40,392 nt of DNA from Bacteroidales bacterium (GTDB taxonomy: Bacteria; Bacteroidota; Bacteroidia; Bacteroidales; UBA10428). The stretch spans positions 1 through 40,392 of the forward strand of contig JAFGPL010000035.1 of NCBI GenBank assembly GCA_016936215.1, written 5' to 3'. The notes beneath the pieces were generated by a model that searched no databases, was not told where the DNA came from, and worked only from the letters and a program-made list of their open reading frames with translations. Of this stretch, positions 25,692-34,166 are shown one piece after another. The position numbers and the translations under genes were made by a program. Position 1 is the first letter of the stretch, and each line of letters opens with the position of its first letter.

Positions 25692-28600
25692 CTAAAAGGT
25701 TATGTTTATGCCACAAATTATGTTTTTAAGCGTAGGATACCCGGCCAGCATGTCAATACGGCCCCCTGTCTGGTTATTGGTATATTCATAGGCAGGATCA
25801 TAGCCCTTATAATCGGTAATTGTAAATAAATTCTGGCCTGTAAGGTACAGCCGGATTTTATTGATTCCAGCCCTGGTAAGCAAGGCATTTGAAAAATTAT
25901 ATGCAAGGGTTACGTCCTGCAACCTTGTGTATGAGCCATCAACATAATAAGACAAATATCCATATTGGTTTCCTATCCTTCCCAGGTCCTTTGGCCAGCT
26001 TGGTCTTCCATACTGTGTGTTTGGATTTTCATCGGTGTAGTATGGAATATCCATAGAGTGGGGCCTGTCTGAAATATTTACAGGAATTCTGCGCTTAGTG
26101 CCATGAACATGGTTAATAAAAGCAGAAAAATCAAAGTTTTTATAATTGACTGTAATCCCAAAGCTCCCGTACCACTGGGGATGTACCTGCCCGATAATGG
26201 TCATATCGGCTTCGTTAATTACGCTGTCCGGTATATTTGTCCTTACACTGCTGCCGTCTTCAAGCTCTTTGAAACTGCCAATGTCCTTTACTTTGGCTTC
26301 CCCGGCTATTAATTGCGGCATTGACACCGGCGCTTCTTCACCAGTCTGCATAATTCCGTCAAAAACATAATCATAGATTACCCCAACCGGTTCACCTATA
26401 AATAACCGGTTTGCAACATCATCTGTTTTTGTGCCGTCAAGGTCAATTATTTTGTTTTTATTGGCCGAGAAAGTTAAATATGCCTTTAAAGAAAAGTCTG
26501 AATGATCTATAACAATCCCGTTCAGTGATAATTCAATTCCTTTGTTTTCAAGGCTGCCGATATTGTTCCTGATAGATGTAAAACCGGTTATAGGACTTAT
26601 GGACTGGTTCCAGAGCAAATCGGTGGTAAGGGTTTTATAAAGTTCCAATGCGCCTGAAAGTCTGTGGTTAAAGAGCTGAAAGTCTATACCTGAATTAATT
26701 TCTGAAGATATTTCCCACTTAAGGTCTTTATTTGCAAGCGATATCTGGGTAAAACCTTCCACAATTTGTCCCAGTGCATCTTGTCCGGTGGTATAATATA
26801 CCTTGGTACCGGTGTTAAACCTGTCCCTGTAGCCAATGGCCTGGTTTCCTGTTTTAGCCCATGATAACCTTAATTTCAGGTTATTAATAACCGAAACACT
26901 TTTCATAAACGCTTCATCACTTATTACCCAGCCGAGCGAAACCCCGGGAAATACTGCATTACGGTTTTCCTTGCTGAACTTTGATGACCGGTCGTTCCTA
27001 AGGGAAAGCTGAAGGAGGTATTTGCCGTTATAGTTGTAATTAAACCTGCCAACATAAGATTCAAGGAATGTTTTTTCCTCATCGCTGTTCATGTCCCTGA
27101 AATCTACCTGCCCATATTCAAGCGCCGACCACCCGTAATAATCGCTTCCGAAATTGCGCCCGTAGGCCCATAAATAATCTCTCTTATAATCTTCGGTTGC
27201 AAAAACAAATGTCCCTGTGAGGTTATGTTTTCCGATGGTTTTATTGTAAGTTATCAGATTTTCAAAATTCAGGTTAATCCTGTCTTCATAATCAATCGAA
27301 GCATTTTCTGCTTTATCAAATGCCTGCACCTGTCTTGTGTTGAGAGGAACAAAGTAATTGTGTTTCCTATCTTCGAGCAAGGTATTTAATGTTAAACGAT
27401 ATGTTAAACCCTGAAGAGGGTTCAGTTCAATAAAGGTGCTGTTCAGCAATTTGGTTCTTTGTGTTTTGTTAATAATTTCAATTTCGGTAAAAGGACTGGC
27501 AATGAATTCATCAGGATACATCGGATAGAGTGCGTATTCTTCCTGGTTTTCTTCATCTTCATACTTTTTTCCAAGCGGGCTTAACTGGTAAGAATATGTG
27601 AAGATGCCACCAGGCACCTCCTCCTGAGCCGACCTTGTAAGCAAAATGTTGGTTCCGACTTTTACCCAATTGGTGAATTTGCTTGAGATGTTGGCACGCA
27701 CCGAGTAGCGGTTAAACCCCGATTTATGAATGATACCGGTTTGGTCAACCATGCTGGCAGATAAAAAATACTGTGTTTTTTCATCGCCACCCGACAAGGT
27801 CAGGTTGTGGCTTTGTACTGGTGCATTCCTTGTAATTTCATCCAGCCAGTTATATGACTTTCCGAGGTTATACATTTCAAGTTCATTCTGTGCTAATATC
27901 TCACTTATGGGAATAGTCAGAGAACTATCATAGCTCATAAAAGACGGATTATTTACAGAGGAATTTTCCAGACGGTAGATTTCCCTTTTTTTGGCGACAT
28001 ATTCTTCTGCAGACAAAGCATCTACTTTTTTTCCCACGAAAGAAAAACCATAGTAACCGTTGTAGTTCACTGTTACTTTACCCGATTTTCCTCTTTTGGT
28101 ACTAATGATAATAACACCGCCAGATGCCCTGGAGCCATAAATGGATGTAGCAGCAGCATCTTTAAGTACCTGTATGTTTTCTATATCTGCCGGGTGTATA
28201 TCGTCAATAGAGCCACCGGGGATACCATCAATAATTACAAGTGGGTTGTTTGACGCGAGAATAGATTTTACTCCCCTCACCAGGATATTTGAACCGCTAC
28301 CGGGTGCCCCCGATGAAGTATTGATGCTCAATCCTGCTACAGAACCCTGCAAAGCGGCAGTGAGATTTGTGGCTGGAATGTCAATTAACCGTTCGTTATC
28401 TACTGTAGCGACCGATCCGGTCAAATCCCTTTTTCTCTGGGAGCCGTAGCCAATGACAACAATTTCATCAAGGCCTGTAATGTCGTTTACAAGCGTAACT
28501 TCAATTTTATCCAGGCCATTAAGCTGAAATTCTTCTGTTAGATATCCTACATAAGAAATTATAAGAACAGCATTCAAATCAGGCACTTCTAAAGAAAAAT

Positions 28601-28814
28601 TCCCGTTTAAATCAGTTACTGTCCCTGTAGTAGTTCCTTTAATGACTACTGTGGCACCGACCAGGGGTTGATTCTCAACATCCTTTACAAACCCGTTCAC
28701 TTTAACCTGGGCATAAAGAGGAAGCATACACAGATTTATGAGCAAAAATAATGTCCCGCTCCTAAACGCTTTTACTATCCTTCTGCATTTAAATTTTGTT
28801 TTTAGTAGTTCCAT
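25692..28814 (-). CDS. SusC/RagA-family TonB-dependent outer-membrane transporter
   Basis: Imports glycan fragments across the outer membrane using TonB energy, paired with the SusD lipoprotein encoded next. The 1040-residue protein has a signal peptide ending near Ala35-Gln36, a carboxypeptidase-like regulatory domain (about 37-110, VNGFVKDVENQPLVGATVVI), and the TonB box DEIVVIGYG (116-124). The plug domain follows (SVAGLSINTSSGAPGSG, LVIIDGIPGG, AATSIYGSRASGGVIII), then the 22-strand barrel ending KNIICGINITF with a terminal Phe. Length is typical. There are no extra N-terminal signalling (STN) domains, so regulation is more likely by the HTCS than by an anti-sigma pair. The 325-base upstream region contains a direct-repeat candidate operator. 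Confidence 0.95.
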   Translation of the reverse strand: MELLKTKFKCRRIVKAFRSGTLFLLINLCMLPLYAQVKVNGFVKDVENQPLVGATVVIKGTTTGTVTDLNGNFSLEVPDLNAVLIISYVGYLTEEFQLNGLDKIEVTLVNDITGLDEIVVIGYGSQRKRDLTGSVATVDNERLIDIPATNLTAALQGSVAGLSINTSSGAPGSGSNILVRGVKSILASNNPLVIIDGIPGGSIDDIHPADIENIQVLKDAAATSIYGSRASGGVIIISTKRGKSGKVTVNYNGYYGFSFVGKKVDALSAEEYVAKKREIYRLENSSVNNPSFMSYDSSLTIPISEILAQNELEMYNLGKSYNWLDEITRNAPVQSHNLTLSGGDEKTQYFLSASMVDQTGIIHKSGFNRYSVRANISSKFTNWVKVGTNILLTRSAQEEVPGGIFTYSYQLSPLGKKYEDEENQEEYALYPMYPDEFIASPFTEIEIINKTQRTKLLNSTFIELNPLQGLTYRLTLNTLLEDRKHNYFVPLNTRQVQAFDKAENASIDYEDRINLNFENLITYNKTIGKHNLTGTFVFATEDYKRDYLWAYGRNFGSDYYGWSALEYGQVDFRDMNSDEEKTFLESYVGRFNYNYNGKYLLQLSLRNDRSSKFSKENRNAVFPGVSLGWVISDEAFMKSVSVINNLKLRLSWAKTGNQAIGYRDRFNTGTKVYYTTGQDALGQIVEGFTQISLANKDLKWEISSEINSGIDFQLFNHRLSGALELYKTLTTDLLWNQSISPITGFTSIRNNIGSLENKGIELSLNGIVIDHSDFSLKAYLTFSANKNKIIDLDGTKTDDVANRLFIGEPVGVIYDYVFDGIMQTGEEAPVSMPQLIAGEAKVKDIGSFKELEDGSSVRTNIPDSVINEADMTIIGQVHPQWYGSFGITVNYKNFDFSAFINHVHGTKRRIPVNISDRPHSMDIPYYTDENPNTQYGRPSWPKDLGRIGNQYGYLSYYVDGSYTRLQDVTLAYNFSNALLTRAGINKIRLYLTGQNLFTITDYKGYDPAYEYTNNQTGGRIDMLAGYPTLKNIICGINITF

Positions 28815-29139
28815 AAAAATTTGTTTTAGGTTTTTATTAGGTTAAAGATTTGATAATTTGATATTTCACAGAATAGAAGAAAGTCTGAAAATCGGGTATT
28901 ATTGGCAACAAAAGGGTAATATTTTCCGAAAAATGTTCAATTTTCTGTAATTGAAAATGAACATGTCACCTATTACAGATTTGGTTTTAGAGAGTGTTTT
29001 GGGAAAGGAGATGTGTTGTAAACATAAGACAGTCAATTAAAAAGAGTATTCTAACCCGGATTACGGACTACAAATACGTATTCAAAGATAATAGCTATGC
29101 TGATGTTGATGCAGAGATCTGCCGGACAATAATTAAGGG
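28815..29139. other. susC upstream region
   Basis: Regulatory gap of 325 bases between murA (read into it) and susC (read away from it). It holds the candidate HTCS direct repeat at 28894-28923. On the minus strand TATCTTTG at 29083-29090 fits the -7 consensus, but it would leave a leader of about 270 bases and has no -33 partner, so it is only a weak promoter candidate. No reading frame or structured RNA is evident. Confidence 0.4.
28894..28923 (-). promoter_or_regulatory. Direct-repeat site upstream of susC, candidate HTCS operator
   Basis: On the minus strand AATATTACCC (28923 to 28914) is followed, 20 bases start to start, by AATAATACCC (28903 to 28894); the repeats match at nine of ten positions. 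GCC directly precedes the second half-site, as it does at PL11. The site lies 80 bases before the susC ATG, a usual place for an activator. Binding by the HTCS is inferred. Confidence 0.4.
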
Positions 29140-30444
29140 TTAAACTCTTTCAATCTCAGCCCCTATTGCATTCAACCGCTTGTCAATATCCTGGTAACCG
29201 CGGTCTATCTGTTCGATATTGTGAATAATGCTTGTGCCGTCGGCTGAGAGTGCGGCAATTAGCAGCGCCACGCCGGCACGTATATCGGGTGAAGTCATAA
29301 TGGTGGGGCGAAGGCGGATATGGTGGTCCAAACCAATAACAGTTGCCCTGTGCGGATCGCAGAGGATGATCTGGGCGCCCATGTCTATAAGTTTGTCAAC
29401 GAAAAATAACCTGCTCTCGAACATTTTCTGGTGTATAAGGATGCTTCCCCTTGCCTGTGTCGCAACTACCAGAACAACGCTTAACAGGTCGGGGGTAAGC
29501 CCGGGCCAGGGTGCATCGTCAATGGTCATGATCGAGCCGTCAATGAAGGTTTCAATTTCGTAATGTTCACGTGCAGGAATAAAGATATCGTCGTTTACCA
29601 CCTTAAACTGTATCCCAAGCCGCCCGAATGCTTTGGGGATGATGCCAAGATTTGGGAAAGACACGTTTTTGATGGTTATTTCAGACCTTGTAAGCGCAGC
29701 AAGGCCAATAAAGCTACCAACCTCGATCATGTCGGGCAGCAGGGTATGCTCACAACCCGAAAGGCTTTCTACCCCTTCTATGGTTAAAAGGTTTGAGCCG
29801 ATGCCGGATATTTTCGCACCCATACAGACAAGCATCCTGCAAAGTTGCTGGATATATGGTTCGCAGGCAGCATTGTATATGGTGGTTTTTCCTCTGGCCA
29901 GGACTGCGGCCATAATAACGTTGGCTGTCCCGGTAACTGAAGCTTCTTCAAGCAGCATATATTCACCGTGAAGTTGATCAGCTTCCACGCTGTAAAAATC
30001 ATCCTTCAGGTCAAAATTGAATTTTGCACCAAGGGCAATCAATCCGTTAAAATGTGTGTCAAGCCTTCTTCTCCCGATCTTGTCACCTCCCGGTTTGGGT
30101 ATATAAGCTTTTTTAAACCTTGCCAGCAGAGGGCCTACGATCATAACAGAACCTCTAAGGCTGGCGCTTCGTTTTTTGAATTCATCCGATAGCATGAACA
30201 GGGTGTCAACCTCACGGGCACAAAATGTATATTGTATCGGTGATGTACGTTGTACTTCAACTCCCATTGACTTTAAAAGATCAATAAGATTCCGGATATC
30301 AAGTATGTCGGGAATATTGTTTATGGTAACTTTTTCGGGAGTGAGCAGGGTGGCACATATCACCTGTAATGCTTCGTTTTTGGCCCCCTGTGGAACTAAT
30401 TCGCCTTTAAGTGGTTTGCCGCCATTTATTTTAAATGAACTCAT
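29140..30444 (-). CDS. murA: UDP-N-acetylglucosamine 1-carboxyvinyltransferase MurA
   Basis: Catalyses the first committed step of peptidoglycan synthesis, transferring enolpyruvate from PEP to UDP-GlcNAc in the cytoplasm. The 434-residue protein shows the EPSP-synthase fold with KNEALQVICATLLT (conserved Lys-Asn near residue 22), RGSVMIVGPLLARF, GRRRLDTHF and the C-terminal MTSPDIRAGVALLIAAL. The catalytic loop reads KPGGDKIG: Asp121 stands where E. coli MurA has Cys115. Enzymes with Asp at this place are known in mycobacteria and chlamydiae and are insensitive to fosfomycin, so the same is predicted here. It follows the DUF4290 gene by 29 bases and shares its promoter. Confidence 0.95.
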   Translation of the reverse strand: MSSFKINGGKPLKGELVPQGAKNEALQVICATLLTPEKVTINNIPDILDIRNLIDLLKSMGVEVQRTSPIQYTFCAREVDTLFMLSDEFKKRSASLRGSVMIVGPLLARFKKAYIPKPGGDKIGRRRLDTHFNGLIALGAKFNFDLKDDFYSVEADQLHGEYMLLEEASVTGTANVIMAAVLARGKTTIYNAACEPYIQQLCRMLVCMGAKISGIGSNLLTIEGVESLSGCEHTLLPDMIEVGSFIGLAALTRSEITIKNVSFPNLGIIPKAFGRLGIQFKVVNDDIFIPAREHYEIETFIDGSIMTIDDAPWPGLTPDLLSVVLVVATQARGSILIHQKMFESRLFFVDKLIDMGAQIILCDPHRATVIGLDHHIRLRPTIMTSPDIRAGVALLIAALSADGTSIIHNIEQIDRGYQDIDKRLNAIGAEIERV

Positions 30445-30473
30445 TGGGTGCAGAAAGGTTCATGTTAAATGTA

Positions 30474-31064
30474 CTATTTCTTCTTCTGAATTTTTCGTTT
30501 TTTGTTTTTAAATATTTCCCTCGAATCATTCAGTCTGGTGTTCTCATCAATATGCAACCTGCCGCCGGAAAGTATTGCAAGGTCTTTGAATATTAGCGCG
30601 TCGTCTACCACATCTTTGTTCCATGTAAGGTAAGATTTTTTCATGTGGTTGGCAATTAGTTTTGTCAGTTCTTCTTTTTCTTTTCCTTCAGGCATTTTTA
30701 CGGCTTCTTCAATCATCTTTTCTATTAGGCTGCCATAATGTTTAAATTTTATTACATGGTTCTTATAGGTCATGTACTTTGGTTTTTCTGAAAAAATCTT
30801 GGGGGTAACCATCTCATAGGGTGCATCAATGTCTATTTTAAAGTTCGACATGATGGCAAGATGGTCCCATAGTTTGTGCTTAAAATCACTGATATCCCTC
30901 AGGTGAGGGTTCATGCTCCCCATAATTGTAATAATGGCTTTCGCCAAACGGTTTCTCTCTTCCTTGTCATCAACGGTAAGAATATGCTCTACCATACGTT
31001 GTATATTTCTCCCGTATTCAGGAAGTACCAACCTGTTTCTTTGTGTGTTATAATCGTAATCCAT
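30474..31064 (-). CDS. DUF4290 protein, conserved in Bacteroidota
   Basis: 196 residues, matching what I know of DUF4290, a family of unknown function commonly next to murA in this phylum. The protein is soluble and mainly helical, beginning MDYDYNTQRNRLVLPEYGRN, with conserved YGRNIQRMVEHIL and MGSMNPHLRD segments. The C-terminus is a strongly basic tail (KNKKRKIQKKK) that could contact nucleic acid or membrane phospholipid heads. It is the first gene of the operon with murA (29-base gap) and has a complete upstream promoter. A role in cell-envelope growth is suggested only by gene order. Confidence 0.88.
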   Translation of the reverse strand: MDYDYNTQRNRLVLPEYGRNIQRMVEHILTVDDKEERNRLAKAIITIMGSMNPHLRDISDFKHKLWDHLAIMSNFKIDIDAPYEMVTPKIFSEKPKYMTYKNHVIKFKHYGSLIEKMIEEAVKMPEGKEKEELTKLIANHMKKSYLTWNKDVVDDALIFKDLAILSGGRLHIDENTRLNDSREIFKNKKRKIQKKK

Positions 31065-31079
31065 GAATTAAAATTTATG

Positions 31080-31111
31080 CAAAACTAAATGAAAATTAAT
31101 TAGCAATCAAA
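31080..31111 (-). promoter_or_regulatory. Complete Bacteroidota promoter for DUF4290-murA
   Basis: On the minus strand TTTG (31111-31108), a 20-base spacer, then TAGTTTTG (31087-31080), a full match to TTTG-N19/21-TAnnTTTG. The -7 box ends 15 bases before the DUF4290 ATG, giving a short leader. This is the clearest promoter in the window. Confidence 0.65.
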
Positions 31112-31157
31112 TCATTCCGGCAAATATTTTAACAAGGCTGATGTTATTCCTTATTTA

Positions 31158-31299
31158 GTGTTTGTTCTTAAAGTCGTGTGGCTGTTCTTTAAAGTTCGCA
31201 GACGAGGCGCGTGAAGTCCGAATAAAGGGAATTTACCATGCGTAAATGACCTTTTTGAGGACGAGTGCAACGAAGTATGCGGACTTTAAAGACAGCCAC
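31158..31299. mobile_element. 142-bp non-coding inverted-repeat element, copy B
   Basis: Reverse-orientation copy of 23418-23559, about six mismatches over 142 bases by eye. It begins GTGTTTGTTCTTAAAGTCGT and ends with the complement of GTGGCTGTCTTTAAAGTCCG. TATTTA flanks it on both sides (31152-31157 and 31300-31305). The right-hand TATTTA contains the TAA stop codon of the minus-strand gene at 31303-32355, so as with copy A the insertion sits exactly at a gene end. The strong palindromes could act as a terminator between that gene and DUF4290. Confidence 0.75.
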
Positions 31300-31302
31300 T
31301 AT

Positions 31303-32355
31303 TTAAGGCAAATGGGGTTGGGTAATTTCACCGGTATTATCCGCCTGATCAATATGGCCGAAAATACGCTTAATGAACCTGCTGAAAAAATCCTCAGGCA
31401 TGCGGCCGGGCATTTCGGTTTCTTTTATTGAAAGTTTTTCTCCATCGTGACTAATCGTAAACGAAAAGATAAACGGTGAGTGTTTTTCAAACCCCATCCT
31501 CCCAAAGCGTAGGTCGCTGTATAAAAGATTCCCGTTTACAAATTTTACCGAATAATAATTTTTTGAAAACCTTGTAAGGTTTCTTATTCTTTTATCTTTT
31601 AAAAGATGATAGATCAGAAAATCGTTTCTTTTTATCTCTTCAAATTCAATAAATCCTGAAGTATCATAAAGAGAGTAAAGCCCAAGGTAATGACCGTCAT
31701 CATATCTTGCAAGTCCCATCCACAGAAAATTGGAGAGTGGAAGGGGAGTTGTTTTCAATTGTGAATATTCAATTCCCTGGGCGGCCAACTGACTTTTGAA
31801 AACATGGTTGATATGAAATTTATTTACAACGGTAAGCATGAGGTATACAGTGCTGATTGTCAAACCTGCAATGCCTGCAATTCTTCGTATCCGCTTATCT
31901 CTTTTAAGGAATAAAATTACGATGAGGCTTAAAAGCAGGGGTACTGTGTAAAAAGGATCAATTATAGCAATGGTGCTCCATTCAATCCTCATGTTTGAAA
32001 AGGGTTCGAAAATTCCTGTGCCGTATGTGGTAAAAAGGTCGAGCAACACATGGGTGGCCAGTACAAGAAAAGCCATAAAACCCCATTGTTTAAGGGTTGT
32101 TGCCGATTTACTGTAAATTTTTTTAAGTACCAGGCCAATTAAGGGTGATACTAAAATCATAAATAGCAGGGAGTGGCTTATTCCCCTGTGAAATAGCAGG
32201 CTTCTCACCGGATCGAAAAAGCGTGCTACAAAAACATCGAGATCGGGCAGGGTGCCAATCGCTGCCCCCCACCATACTGCCTTATTTCCTTCTTTTTTTC
32301 CTATTGCAGCTTCGGCAACTGCTGCCCCAAGAATTGCCTGTGTCAGAGAATCCAT
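31303..32355 (-). CDS. YdjM-like membrane-bound metal-dependent hydrolase (DUF457/PF04307)
   Basis: 350 residues. The N-terminal half carries the family signature: MDSLTQAILGAA, PDLD at 37-40 and HRGISHS at 56-62, with His and Asp residues thought to bind metal. Four or so hydrophobic helices follow between about 63 and 190 (LLFMILVSPLIGLVL, WGFMAFLVLATHVLLDLF, IAIIDPFYTVPLLLSLIVIL, IAGIAGLTISTVYLMLTVV). The second half (about 190-350) is a soluble domain of unknown role. The reaction is unknown; the family includes E. coli YdjM, an SOS-regulated inner-membrane protein. The stop codon lies in the duplication made by mobile copy B. It is 83 bases downstream of the reductase gene on the same strand and may be co-transcribed with it. 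Confidence 0.85.
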   Translation of the reverse strand: MDSLTQAILGAAVAEAAIGKKEGNKAVWWGAAIGTLPDLDVFVARFFDPVRSLLFHRGISHSLLFMILVSPLIGLVLKKIYSKSATTLKQWGFMAFLVLATHVLLDLFTTYGTGIFEPFSNMRIEWSTIAIIDPFYTVPLLLSLIVILFLKRDKRIRRIAGIAGLTISTVYLMLTVVNKFHINHVFKSQLAAQGIEYSQLKTTPLPLSNFLWMGLARYDDGHYLGLYSLYDTSGFIEFEEIKRNDFLIYHLLKDKRIRNLTRFSKNYYSVKFVNGNLLYSDLRFGRMGFEKHSPFIFSFTISHDGEKLSIKETEMPGRMPEDFFSRFIKRIFGHIDQADNTGEITQPHLP

Positions 32356-32438
32356 TTTATTATCAGAAAAACAACTTTAAAACAGTTTTTAAAGTGCATT
32401 ATTGTTTAAAATGTAAATTTCGTTTTTTTTATGGCAAC

Positions 32439-33446
32439 TCAATCAACTTTTACAATCATCTTTCCGGTATTGTCACCCCGAAACAATCCCATAAATGCTT
32501 CGGGAAGTTTTTCAAATCCTTCAATAATTGTTTCCTTATGCATGAGCCTGCCTTCTGTGAACCACTTTTTCAATAAAACAGAAGCTTCACCGAATTGTTC
32601 TTTATAATCCGATACAATAAACCCTTTGATGAGCAGCCTGCGAACAAGGACGATACCCTGTAGCCTCGGTCCAACAGGCATTCTTGACTGGTTAAGCTGT
32701 GAGATCTGCCCGCATACAATAATCCTTGCAAAATCGTTGGTGAGGTAGGTTACACTATCTGAAATTTCACCCCCTACATTGTCGAAGTATATATCAATGC
32801 CTCCGGGACAGAGTTGGTTTAAGGCTTTTCTCAGGTTTTTGGCCTCTTTGTAGTTGACGGCATCATCGAACCCTGCCTCCTGTTTCAAAAAGTTTACTTT
32901 ATCATTGCTGCCTGTAATGCCCATAACTTTGCAACCCTTTATTTTGGCAATTTGTCCTGCTGCAGTGCCTACCGCACCTGCAGCACCCGAAATTACAACA
33001 GTTTCACCTTTAGAAGGCTTTCCTGTTTCAATAAGTCCGAAATAGGCTGTCAGCCCGGTAAGTCCAAGCACTCCAAGATAAGCAGAAAGCGGGGTGATGG
33101 TCGTGTCGAGCAAAGTAATTTCAGAAGCATCTGCCAGATTATAAAGCTGCCAGTTTAATTCCCCGTGCACCATGTCACCTTTCTTAAAGGCAGGCAGGGC
33201 AGATTCAACAACCTCCCCGATGATGTCGCCTGTTATCGGTTCGTTTAATTTGTATGGTGCAACATACGACCTTCCCTCGTTCATTCTTCCGCGCATGTAT
33301 GGGTCTACCGAAATATATTTCGATTTTATAAGAACTTTTTTTTCTTCAATAACGGGCATTACTGTTTCAACAAGACGGAAATTATCTGTGGTGGCAACTC
33401 CAAATGGCCTGCTTGCCAGTACAAATGCTTTATTCTTTCTATACAT
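32439..33446 (-). CDS. NADP-dependent medium-chain reductase (CurA/prostaglandin reductase-like)
   Basis: 335 residues of the zinc-free MDR family that reduces alpha,beta-unsaturated carbonyls with NADPH. Typical segments: VDPYMRGRM near residue 48, GDIIGEVVES near 73, the Rossmann dinucleotide loop GAAGAVG (154-160) and FDNVGGE. It lacks the cysteine lobe of zinc alcohol dehydrogenases. Cytoplasmic, probably detoxifying reactive aldehydes or enones. It is divergent from the 5-formyl-THF cyclo-ligase gene with 122 bases between them. I see no clear promoter box on this side. Confidence 0.9.
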   Translation of the reverse strand: MYRKNKAFVLASRPFGVATTDNFRLVETVMPVIEEKKVLIKSKYISVDPYMRGRMNEGRSYVAPYKLNEPITGDIIGEVVESALPAFKKGDMVHGELNWQLYNLADASEITLLDTTITPLSAYLGVLGLTGLTAYFGLIETGKPSKGETVVISGAAGAVGTAAGQIAKIKGCKVMGITGSNDKVNFLKQEAGFDDAVNYKEAKNLRKALNQLCPGGIDIYFDNVGGEISDSVTYLTNDFARIIVCGQISQLNQSRMPVGPRLQGIVLVRRLLIKGFIVSDYKEQFGEASVLLKKWFTEGRLMHKETIIEGFEKLPEAFMGLFRGDNTGKMIVKVD

Positions 33447-33568
33447 AATTAAATGAATTTCACGTGGGATAAATACAGCATGTTAGTGCTTACAAATGAA
33501 AAACATGGTGCTAAAATATTAAAGGTTTAACAAAAAGAACCGGAAAAAAACAAACTTTGTAAAAAATT

Positions 33569-34123
33569 ATGATGATGGGAAGTGATATTTTCCAAAGAAA
33601 ACGTGAATTAAGATTGCAGATTAAAAAGCTTAAGGCGCAATTGCCTGCATCGGAACGCCTTAAAAAATCCAATGCTGTTTTTTCACAGGTTGAAAATCTT
33701 GAAATTTTTAATACTGCATCCACAATTCTCATATACTGGTCGTTGCCGGATGAGGTGCAAACCCATGAATTTATACTGAAGCACAAGTCAGAAAAGCGTT
33801 TCGTGTTACCTGTTATCAATGATAATTTCCTTGAGTTAAAGCTATTTACCGGTGTGCAAAATATGAAGCCGGGAAAGGGAATGAGTATTCCTGAGCCGGA
33901 AGGGGAAGTTTTTGGTGATTATGATGAAATTGGCCTGGCCATTATCCCCGGTGTCGCATTTGACAGCAACAACAACAGACTTGGGCACGGAAAGGCATAT
34001 TACGATAAGTTGCTTCCACAAATAAAAGCCTTTAAAACAGGGGTGTGTTTTGATTTTCAGCTTGTTGACACTGTACCGGTAACACCCTCAGATATCCGTA
34101 TGGATATGGTGATAACCGGTTAA
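33569..34123 (+). CDS. 5-formyltetrahydrofolate cyclo-ligase
   Basis: Converts 5-formyl-THF to 5,10-methenyl-THF with ATP, recycling a folate storage form. The 184-residue protein has the usual length and the basic N-terminus RKRELRLQIKK for substrate and phosphate binding. YWSLPDEVQT is present, as are the family motif RLGHGKAYYDK (137-147) and a C-terminal VPVTPSDIRMDMVIT. Three successive ATG codons stand at the start; the first at 33569 is listed, but the third (33575) would give an equally good protein. It ends 43 bases before the convergent ABC permease gene, with no clear terminator hairpin in the gap. Confidence 0.92.
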   Translation: MMMGSDIFQRKRELRLQIKKLKAQLPASERLKKSNAVFSQVENLEIFNTASTILIYWSLPDEVQTHEFILKHKSEKRFVLPVINDNFLELKLFTGVQNMKPGKGMSIPEPEGEVFGDYDEIGLAIIPGVAFDSNNNRLGHGKAYYDKLLPQIKAFKTGVCFDFQLVDTVPVTPSDIRMDMVITG

Positions 34124-34166
34124 TGATGTTCCTCTTTTCCTATTATTTCAATACCTCGTTTAATAC

